Shown here piece after piece: positions 14,313-19,341 of a DNA stretch of 24,229 bases; the stretch's first letter is position 1; the number at the start of each line of letters is the position of its first letter. This DNA is from a virus. Below the pieces are notes generated by a model, which saw nothing but the letters and a program-made list of their open reading frames with translations, was not told the origin of the DNA and did no database searches. The stretch is taken from positions 1 to 24,229 of the IMG/VR virus record IMGVR_UViG_3300022857_000068. One strand, given 5' to 3'. The translations under genes were made by a program, and so were the position numbers.

Positions 14313-14735
14313 ATGTTATCTAAATTACCTGATTTTGTATCTAAAAAAGTAGATATGTTAACTGCAGCAAGAAGTTTTAAGGCTGCGATAGATAAAAATT
14401 GTAAAGCAATGGGTATGGATCCAGATTGGGAAACTAATATCTCACTTTACAAAGATTATAATAATGATTCTAATAGTGATAAAATTATTGTTGTTAGTTT
14501 TGAAGCAGGTCCACATGATTGGGGAGTAGAATATTCTTTAGGATCTAAACCTAGTAGTTATAAAATGCATGGCAATATTCAAGATTGGTATTTAGAATGT
14601 TACTATGGTTTCGATGTAATGTTTACACCTTTAGAACATGATACTGCGCCTAGTTTTAAACAAATAAGTTTAAAGCCAGGTCCTTCTAAAAATATGAGAG
14701 ATAAATACGATATTGTGGAGGTAACTAATGTCTAA
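14313..14735 (+). CDS. Hypothetical protein, 140 residues
   Basis: The ATG lies one base after the previous stop, with CGGAGTGG upstream as ribosome-binding site. The protein has an N-terminal helix (DMLTAARSFKAAIDKNCKAM), then strands such as KIIVVSFEAGPHDWGVEYSL and a WYLECYYGFDVMF segment. It looks like a folded alpha/beta domain; no family is recognised. It overlaps the next gene by 8 bases. Confidence 0.7.
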   Translation: MLSKLPDFVSKKVDMLTAARSFKAAIDKNCKAMGMDPDWETNISLYKDYNNDSNSDKIIVVSFEAGPHDWGVEYSLGSKPSSYKMHGNIQDWYLECYYGFDVMFTPLEHDTAPSFKQISLKPGPSKNMRDKYDIVEVTNV

Positions 14736-14943
14736 AAGATTTATTGCAGACTTCGTAGCAAAAGCTTGGTTTACTAAATACAAAGAGCAAATGTCTAAAG
14801 AAGATTATGCTCAATATGTGAAAGACTTTAAAGCAAGTACTATTGTCTATAAAGCTACATGGAAATCTAAGGATGATCCAGTAGAAAAATTACCATACGG
14901 AATAAAAGTAATAAACATAGAGGAGGCGAGAATAAATGGATGA
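14728..14943 (+). CDS. Hypothetical protein, 71 residues
   Basis: GTGGAGG precedes the ATG. The small protein is rich in Lys and aromatic residues (FVAKAWFTKYKEQMSKEDYA, FKASTIVYKATWKSK). The stop overlaps the next ATG by 8 bases and its last codons supply AGGAGG for that gene. The function is unknown. Confidence 0.65.
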   Translation: MSKRFIADFVAKAWFTKYKEQMSKEDYAQYVKDFKASTIVYKATWKSKDDPVEKLPYGIKVINIEEARING

Positions 14944-15163
14944 TAAACCAATAATGAGAGATCCTATAGATTCTGAAGAAGCGAAAGCTATGGACAGAGA
15001 TAACTCACAAGTATGTGTCTTGTGTAAAGAAAGTTTTGCTGGTTGGGGAAATAATCCTGAACCACTAGCAAAATACGAAGAAGGCGTGTGTTGCGATCAA
15101 TGCGATATGGATAAAGTAATACCTCAACGAATAAAGGAGCATAATAATGGCGGACAAATATAA
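14936..15163 (+). CDS. Small protein with a probable zinc-binding Cys cluster, 75 residues
   Basis: CVLCKE (C-x2-C) and, about 30 residues later, CCDQCD form a four-Cys arrangement typical of zinc ribbons. An intervening FAGWGNNPEPLAKYE loop and an acidic N-terminus make up the rest. Strong AGGAGG upstream. It could bind zinc and act as a small regulator or adaptor, but nothing more specific is visible. It overlaps the next gene by 17 bases. Confidence 0.65.
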   Translation: MDDKPIMRDPIDSEEAKAMDRDNSQVCVLCKESFAGWGNNPEPLAKYEEGVCCDQCDMDKVIPQRIKEHNNGGQI

Positions 15164-15377
15164 AAAACTAACTATCTATGTTAGTGAAGAACAAGAAAAA
15201 GTGTTAAAAGACTTTGATGTAATGGCAATAAGAAAAGAACAGTTTCCCTTATTACATTATACAGTAGGAATCATTAGTAAAAGATTAGAGGAAACGCATA
15301 ATAGAATGATTACCGATGTAGACCCTAATACTTGCGATATATCTACACTACATCTTAATAGTCAAACGATAGAATAA
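15147..15377 (+). CDS. Hypothetical protein, 76 residues
   Basis: AAAGGAGCATAATA lies before the ATG. The protein starts with a strand (KKLTIYVSEEQEKVLKDFDV), then a helix and a hydroxyl-rich C-terminus (CDISTLHLNSQTIE). It is the last of the overlapping run from 14066 and is followed by a 67-base AT-rich leader. The function is unknown. Confidence 0.65.
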   Translation: MADKYKKLTIYVSEEQEKVLKDFDVMAIRKEQFPLLHYTVGIISKRLEETHNRMITDVDPNTCDISTLHLNSQTIE

Positions 15378-15444
15378 TATTGTATAATTTTGTTATTATT
15401 TATTTATTTTATTTAAATAAGTTAAATTTTAATAAAGGAGACAT

Positions 15445-15681
15445 ATGAAACGATTAGAAGGAATATATCGAGGGTATGATATCTTCGAAAAAGATAATGT
15501 GTGGAAGATAGAGTTAGAAGGTAAAACCATTACAACTTTTAATAAGATATTAAATGTTGATGGAAAAGCTAGTTGCCTTACAGAAATCGACCGTATCAAA
15601 CGAGAAGAATATCACGAAAGAGAGAGAAATGTTCAACGAGTAGACGCACAAGTAAAAGCAACAAGAGATGGAGGAGTATGA
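15445..15681 (+). CDS. Hypothetical protein, 78 residues
   Basis: AAAGGAGACAT precedes the ATG. The N-terminal half is beta-like (EGIYRGYDIFEKDNVWKIEL) and the C-terminal half a strongly charged helix (RIKREEYHERERNVQRVDAQ). The beginning 'GIYRGYDI' recalls small phage domains of unknown role. It overlaps the next start by 4 bases. Confidence 0.65.
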   Translation: MKRLEGIYRGYDIFEKDNVWKIELEGKTITTFNKILNVDGKASCLTEIDRIKREEYHERERNVQRVDAQVKATRDGGV

Positions 15682-15962
15682 GTAAATTTATAGACGTAAA
15701 ATCACACAACAAAACTGTATTACCTAAAGATTTTAAAATGAATAGCATTCAAAAATCTCCAAGAATCAGTGAAATATCAGATGGTATGTTAGGGTTCGAA
15801 TTCGATGGACAATATATAGTTGATCCTACAATGGACGAAACAGGGAGATATCCTGTTGATGGACAGAAATATTATAATATATCAAAAGTAGATGTTTCAA
15901 GAATGATAAAGAAAAACATGCCTCAAATATACAAGGATTATCCAGAATGGAAAAATAAATAA
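15678..15962 (+). CDS. Hypothetical protein, 94 residues
   Basis: The start is placed at ATG 15678 because GGAGGAGT lies directly upstream and the ATG overlaps the previous stop (GTATGAG). An in-frame ATG at 15573 is inside the previous gene and lacks a site. The protein contains ISDGMLGFEFDGQYIVDPTM and VSRMIKKNMPQIYKDYPEW. No family is recognised. Confidence 0.65.
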   Translation: MSKFIDVKSHNKTVLPKDFKMNSIQKSPRISEISDGMLGFEFDGQYIVDPTMDETGRYPVDGQKYYNISKVDVSRMIKKNMPQIYKDYPEWKNK

Positions 15963-15987
15963 AATATATTGTTTAACCTTAGTTTCT

Positions 15988-16030
15988 ATTCTATATTTTT
16001 AGATTAATTAAAAACTAACTAAAAAGGAGA
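15988..16030 (+). repeat. Leader repeat, copy 1
   Basis: A 43-base AT-rich segment starting ATTCTATATTTTTA and ending TAACTAAAAAGGAGA matches the segment at 16412-16454 at 40 of 43 positions. It includes the ribosome-binding site of the 16036 gene and may also contain a promoter. Confidence 0.75.
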
Positions 16031-16035
16031 GCCTA

Positions 16036-16410
16036 ATGGAATATACTGGATACATCGTTTTAAAATTTAACGATAAAGATACTCAACCAATAGATACAAA
16101 TAAAAGATTACACAATACTATCTTCTTAAAACCAGAAATGGATATCAAACAAAAAGAAGATTTTAGACCAGAAATCTTACCTATATACACTTCGCATAAA
16201 GAAGCAGAAGCGGACGCAGAATGGGATTCAAGCAGCACTAACGAAGATTATTCAACAATTAGAAAAGTTACCATCACTATAGAAGAAGAAACTTACAACA
16301 CTATTGAATCAGAGAGAAAAACACTCAATAATTTAATAAGTAAGTATCCAGAGGATAATCAAGTTTACAAAGATACATTAAAAGAAATATCTTGGTATAA
16401 CAAAGATTAA
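16036..16410 (+). CDS. Hypothetical protein, paralogue of the 16459 product, 124 residues
   Basis: The protein has a GYIVLKF strand near the N-terminus, a central LPIYTSHKEAEADAEWDSSS and a strand IRKVTITIEEE. This order is shared with the next gene (GYIVNN, SIFLDKASAEEHRDFVESN, VIKEVEINI), and their leaders are near-identical, so the pair arose by tandem duplication. This copy has an extra C-terminal helix of about 35 residues. The function is unknown. Confidence 0.7.
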   Translation: MEYTGYIVLKFNDKDTQPIDTNKRLHNTIFLKPEMDIKQKEDFRPEILPIYTSHKEAEADAEWDSSSTNEDYSTIRKVTITIEEETYNTIESERKTLNNLISKYPEDNQVYKDTLKEISWYNKD

Positions 16411-16411
16411 T

Positions 16412-16454
16412 ATTCTATATTTTTAAATTTAGTAAAAACTAACTAAAAAGGAGA
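16412..16454 (+). repeat. Leader repeat, copy 2
   Basis: This is the second copy of the 43-base leader segment, three mismatches from 15988-16030, directly before ATG 16459. Confidence 0.75.
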
Positions 16455-16458
16455 AAGT

Positions 16459-16719
16459 ATGGACATTTCTAAAAAGAAAGTATGGGGCTACATAGTTAAT
16501 AATTTAGATTTTAGACCTAAAGAAAAAATCAGTCAAGACCCAGTAACTTATATGGCATTTCCTAGTAGATTTAATTTAGATTTCAACAAAGAAAAGTCGC
16601 AATACGAATCAATTTCTATTTTCTTAGATAAAGCATCAGCAGAAGAACACAGAGATTTCGTAGAGAGTAATACTGGTGAGACATGCGTAATCAAAGAAGT
16701 AGAAATTAATATAATATAG
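16459..16719 (+). CDS. Hypothetical protein, paralogue of the 16036 product, 86 residues
   Basis: The protein contains VWGYIVNN, then ISIFLDKASAEEHRDFVESN and CVIKEVEINII, corresponding to three segments of the preceding gene product. It ends at the strand that in the longer paralogue is followed by a helix. The leader repeat supplies AAAAAGGAGA. A role common to both is likely but not recognisable. Confidence 0.7.
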   Translation: MDISKKKVWGYIVNNLDFRPKEKISQDPVTYMAFPSRFNLDFNKEKSQYESISIFLDKASAEEHRDFVESNTGETCVIKEVEINII

Positions 16720-16728
16720 GAGACAATC

Positions 16729-16950
16729 ATGAGTTTAATTCTTAAAAATAAAAAAGGTAAAGTAATAGATAAGTGTGGATACGAAGAAGAAGGTGGAAAC
16801 ATCTTCTATAATAATAAAAAGGTTGGCACATTCGAATTAGAGCACGATAGCGCCTTAGGAAGTTATTATCTATATACTATCGACAACGGAAAACAATATC
16901 ACGACCATTATTTTATAGAAGAAACAATCATACAAGAGAATAATCTTTAA
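16729..16950 (+). CDS. Hypothetical protein, 73 residues
   Basis: TAGGAGACAATC precedes the ATG. The protein is a short beta-rich sequence (SLILKNKKGKVIDKCGYEEE, KKVGTFELEHDSALGSYYLY). The function is unknown. It is the last small gene before terS, separated from it by 37 bases. Confidence 0.65.
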   Translation: MSLILKNKKGKVIDKCGYEEEGGNIFYNNKKVGTFELEHDSALGSYYLYTIDNGKQYHDHYFIEETIIQENNL

Positions 16951-16987
16951 TTTACAATCATAAAATAATCGTTATAGTAGGATAATT

Positions 16988-17437
16988 ATGGCGATAACTA
17001 TAGACCAGATTCATCAGACTAACGAAGCAACCTTAACCTCAATGGAAAAGAAGTTCTGTGAGGGTATAGCACAAGGAAAAGGTAAAAGAACCAGTGCTGT
17101 TGACGCAGGTTACTCTGAAACTTCTGCTCATGTACAAGCCGCAAGAAACTTAAAGAAAGATAAGATTATCCAGTACATCGATAGATTAAGGGTTGATGCG
17201 AGGCGCTTGACAGGTGAAAGCGTGTCTCAAGAGGTCGAAAAGCTAGATGTGGTGTACAAAGATGCTTGTAGCAAGAAACAATATTCCGCCGCGGTCAATG
17301 CGATAAGGTTGAAGGCCCAACTGTTAGGGTTTTTGATTGAGAAGAAAGAAGTACAACATAGTACACTTGACGCAATGAACGATGATGAGATGTCAACATA
17401 CCTAGACAAGATAGAGAAAGACCACAACATACAATAA
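16988..17437 (+). CDS. terS: Terminase small subunit
   Basis: This 149-residue protein is predicted to recognise phage DNA for packaging and to load the large subunit. LTSMEKKFCEGIAQGKGKRT followed by SAVDAGYSETSAHVQAARNL and LKKDKIIQYI matches the helix-turn-helix N-terminal domain of phage small terminases ('KFC..Y......A...AGYS..TA...A..LLK...V'). The helix VYKDACSKKQYSAAVNAIRL in the middle suits the oligomerisation part, and the C-terminus is acidic (LDAMNDDEMSTYLDKIEKD). The start has GTAGGATAATT upstream. Unusually, terL is 2.7 kb downstream, with repeats and other genes between. Confidence 0.88.
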   Translation: MAITIDQIHQTNEATLTSMEKKFCEGIAQGKGKRTSAVDAGYSETSAHVQAARNLKKDKIIQYIDRLRVDARRLTGESVSQEVEKLDVVYKDACSKKQYSAAVNAIRLKAQLLGFLIEKKEVQHSTLDAMNDDEMSTYLDKIEKDHNIQ

Positions 17438-17464
17438 TATAATATAACACACAACATACAATAA
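17423..17464 (+). repeat. 15-base direct repeat at the 3' end of terS
   Basis: CACAACATACAATAA occurs at 17423-17437, where it encodes the last terS codons and stop, and again at 17450-17464 just after the gene. The period is 27 bases. It may be a terminase binding site or a duplication scar. Confidence 0.7.
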
Positions 17465-17479
17465 CACGCCGCCGCAGTC

Positions 17480-17581
17480 ATTGACTTGATTGACTTGACT
17501 TGTGGTGCTTGTGCCTAGTTGATCAGCAAGGATCAAAGGATCAGTAGGGATCAAAGGCGCAAGATGGAGCAACGAGGATCA
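17480..17581 (+). repeat. Repeat block A: ATTGACTTG units and phased GATCA sites
   Basis: Two ATTGACTTG units (from 17480 and 17489) plus a further ACTTG are followed by GATCA at 17521, 17531, 17539, 17549 and 17577. The first four GATCA sites are spaced 10, 8 and 10 bases, close to one helical turn. The segment is clearly richer in G and C than its surroundings. It has no open frame of note. It resembles a clustered protein-binding region, perhaps for packaging or replication initiation. Block B repeats the design. Confidence 0.7.
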
Positions 17582-17682
17582 GGAGTATATATATCAACAA
17601 CAATATAATTATATTCTTGTTTAATTGTGTATAAAAATATCTATACTGTACAGATATTAACTAAAACAGAAAGAAGAAATAT

Positions 17683-18063
17683 ATGACAAAGTTAGTAGAA
17701 AACAAAATACCTCTATCGTTTAGAGGAATAGCAGACAAAAAAGTTCTTTTTAGATTGTTCAATCCTAAAAGAAATAAATCTAAGTCTTTCAACATTTATG
17801 AAAAAGCTAGACTTAGTTCAACTATCAAACAAGCCTTCGATAATGAATATAGAAAAGTGGATATCGAGTACGATACAACCGCTAACCTTAGATTTAAAAA
17901 AGCTAATGTGTTAGTAGATGTGCCTCAGTATATCATTAAATCTAAAAAGAAGCTCTATGAGGAAATGCTTTCATCTAACAGAGAGTTTATGAAAGATAAT
18001 AAAGTACCTCAAAGTATTATAAACAATCAAAAATACTTCGAGCAAATAGTATCAAGCTTATAA
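17683..18063 (+). CDS. Hypothetical basic protein, ordinary-composition paralogue of the 18577 product
   Basis: This 126-residue, Lys/Arg-rich protein starts after AGAAAGAAGAAATAT. IPLSFRGIADKKVLFRLFN, then KSKSFNIYEKARLSSTI and RKVDIEYDTT are shared in order with the 18577 product (ISLSFREYANKKLLFRLVN, KSKSYDIYENAKLSTNI, RKIDIEYDTT). It uses a normal residue set including Gly, Pro, Gln and Met. It is preceded by repeat block A and followed by a GC-rich terminator hairpin, so it is a single-gene cassette. The family is not recognised; the basic character would allow nucleic-acid binding, but that is only a guess. Confidence 0.75.
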   Translation: MTKLVENKIPLSFRGIADKKVLFRLFNPKRNKSKSFNIYEKARLSSTIKQAFDNEYRKVDIEYDTTANLRFKKANVLVDVPQYIIKSKKKLYEEMLSSNREFMKDNKVPQSIINNQKYFEQIVSSL

Positions 18064-18076
18064 TAATAAATTATGA

Positions 18077-18096
18077 GGGGGCGAAAAAATCGCCCC
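18077..18096 (+). terminator. Stem-loop terminator after the 17683 gene
   Basis: GGGGCGA (18078-18084) pairs with TCGCCCC (18090-18096) around an A5 loop; an extra G at 18077 can pair with T18097. Only a short TTCGATT follows in place of a full T-tract, so termination may be partial or two-way. It lies 13 bases after the stop codon. Confidence 0.65.
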
Positions 18097-18100
18097 TTCG

Positions 18101-18174
18101 ATTGACTTGACTTGATTGACTTGATCACCGTTGATCAAGGAGGAAAGAAAAAAGTATTGAGCAATAGGGATCAG
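18101..18174 (+). repeat. Repeat block B: ATTGACTTG units and phased GATCA sites
   Basis: ATTGACTTG at 18101 and 18114, joined by ACTTG, is followed by TTGATCA at 18121 and 18131 (10-base spacing) and GGGATCAG at 18167-18174. The same components in the same order form block A. It lies between the terminator of the 17683 gene and the dinucleotide-depleted island, so block plus gene appears twice. Confidence 0.7.
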
Positions 18175-18303
18175 AATATAATAAAAAAATTGTTAGAAAA
18201 AGCTCTAGACCTTCCGTAACTTAAAAATATATTAAAACGTTTTTTTTTTTTTAAAATAGATTATTAATTAATTTTATTAATTAAAAAGAAAGTTAGACTA
18301 ATT

Positions 18304-18372
18304 ATGATTTTATACTTTAAAGACTTATTATTAATTCTATTAGCTTTATTATTTATAATAGTTATTTATTAA
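18304..18372 (+). CDS. Putative single-pass membrane microprotein, 22 residues, inside the island
   Basis: ATG 18304 is one of only three TG-containing sites in the island and opens a frame encoding a hydrophobic helix (KDLLLILLALLFIIVIY). It matches the microprotein at 12439-12513 at the framework M-x-L-Y-F-x-D...L-A..F-I-x-V-x-Y. No GG-type Shine-Dalgarno sequence is possible under the island rule; AAAGAAAG lies 11-18 bases upstream. The role is unknown. Confidence 0.5.
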   Translation: MILYFKDLLLILLALLFIIVIY

Positions 18373-18383
18373 CTAATATGAAA

Positions 18384-18458
18384 TTCTACTTATACTAGAA
18401 TAATAAGAATAAAGAGAGAACGAAACGAGAACAAAATAGTTTCTACTTATACTAGAAT
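18384..18458 (+). repeat. 18-base direct repeat pair in the island
   Basis: TTCTACTTATACTAGAAT occurs at 18384-18401 and 18441-18458, 57 bases apart. Each copy has inverted ends TTCTA...TAGAA, as in an operator half-site pair. They lie upstream of the 18577 gene and may bind a regulator. Confidence 0.7.
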
Positions 18459-18576
18459 TTAACGTTTTTTTATTTTACTTTAATTAAAAAATAATAGATA
18501 ATTCTATTATCTTTTAAAAATAAAATCTTTTTATATTAAAAGAGTTTTTAAAAGAAATAGAAAGTAGAAAAAAAAG

Positions 18577-18984
18577 ATGAAAAAAATAATCGAAAATAAC
18601 GTAGAAAAAAAGATAGTAGAGAATAAAATTTCTTTATCTTTTAGAGAATACGCTAATAAAAAACTATTATTTAGATTAGTTAATAATAAGCGTAGTAAAA
18701 GTAAAAGTTACGATATTTACGAGAACGCTAAATTATCGACTAATATAGCGTTAGCGTTTAATAATAATTATCGTAAAATAGATATAGAATACGATACTAC
18801 TAAAAATAATAGATTTAAAAAAGTAAATCTATTAATAGATTTAAATTCTTACTTAGATAAAAGTAAAAAGAATTTATATCTAGATTTATTAAATTCTAAC
18901 GATACTTATATAAAAGAAAATAAAGTATCGAACGAGATTATCGAGAATAATAAATATTTTCGTAATTTAGTTAATAGTCTTTAA
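18577..18984 (+). CDS. Hypothetical basic protein, composition-constrained paralogue of the 17683 product
   Basis: This 135-residue protein aligns along its length with the 17683 product. It contains no Gly, Pro, Gln, His, Trp or Cys and no Met after the start, because codons for these need GG, CC, CA or TG. Where the paralogue has IPLSFRG this one has ISLSFRE (Pro to Ser, Gly to Glu), and FNPKR becomes VNNKR. Conserved FRL, SKS, IYE and IEYDTT are kept, so the reading frame appears to be under selection. The ATG has no Shine-Dalgarno sequence. A perfect terminator follows 17 bases after the stop. The function is unknown. Confidence 0.8.
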   Translation: MKKIIENNVEKKIVENKISLSFREYANKKLLFRLVNNKRSKSKSYDIYENAKLSTNIALAFNNNYRKIDIEYDTTKNNRFKKVNLLIDLNSYLDKSKKNLYLDLLNSNDTYIKENKVSNEIIENNKYFRNLVNSL

Positions 18985-19001
18985 ATCTAACTAAAAGAAT
19001 T

Positions 19002-19036
19002 AAGCGTCTATATTAATTTATAGACGCTTTTTTTTT
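19002..19036 (+). terminator. Rho-independent terminator after the 18577 gene
   Basis: AAGCGTCTATA (19002-19012) and TATAGACGCTT (19019-19029) form a perfect 11-base-pair stem with a TTAATT loop, followed by a T-tract to 19036. The stem keeps to the island rule while being functional-looking, which shows the rule is compatible with normal expression signals. Confidence 0.85.
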
Positions 19037-19341
19037 ATCTTTTCTTTTCTAAATTTTCTTATTCTCTTTAATAATTAGCTAAAATAAAAACGTATTAAGT
19101 TTAACGATTTTTAATCGTATAAAGTTTAAAAACGAAATCTACTCTTTAGTAGAGAAAGAGAGAGATAGAGTGATGAATGGCTTAAATGTGTATAAATTTT
19201 TGTGTAAAAAAAAAATTTTTTTTATATAAGTTTATATAAAAGAACTAGGCGATATTCATTGGTAGGGAGACTTACTTGAATAGGGGTGATGGTGGGCAAC
19301 TTTTTTGTTTCTATAGTATCTAAAACGAAATAAATAAACAT
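19037..19341 (+). other. Gene-free leader between the island terminator and the glycosyltransferase
   Basis: No gene is supported. The first part is still inside the island, with two small hairpins (ACGAT/ATCGT near 19103-19117 and TCTACT/AGTAGA at 19138-19153). From 19171 the composition changes sharply: an A10-T8 tract at 19206-19223, then a G-rich stretch at 19261-19296 with GGG and GGGG runs on the plus strand, then TTTTTT. An 18-codon frame at 19174 has no support. A packaging, origin or promoter role is possible. Confidence 0.5.

Larger units (their letters stand above)
18216..19170. other. 955-base island depleted of GG/CC and TG/CA
   Basis: Reading each line, I find no GG and no CC in this segment, TG only at 18305, 18379 and 18578 (each in an ATG), and CA only at 18432. 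Between 18580 and 19170 all four are absent. CG, GC, CT, AG, GA, TC, GT and AC remain common, and CG is frequent in the gene. The rule is therefore 'no G after G or T' and its complement 'no C before C or A', the same on both strands. The edges are sharp: CC occurs at 18214, and TG and GG abound from 19171. It covers a microprotein gene, an 18-base repeat pair, a paralogous gene and a terminator. Confidence 0.9.

Noticed and set aside
15785-15800. GGTTCGAATTC, like a tRNA T-arm
   Set aside because: It lies in the coding frame of the 15678 gene, and no acceptor stem, D-arm or anticodon arm can be formed around it.
17480-18174. CRISPR-like array
   Set aside because: The repeats are short, irregular and without uniform spacers, and no cas gene is nearby.
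19174-19230. 18-codon frame starting ATG after the island
   Set aside because: It runs through the A10-T8 tract, has no ribosome-binding site and its sequence is what such a tract must encode.
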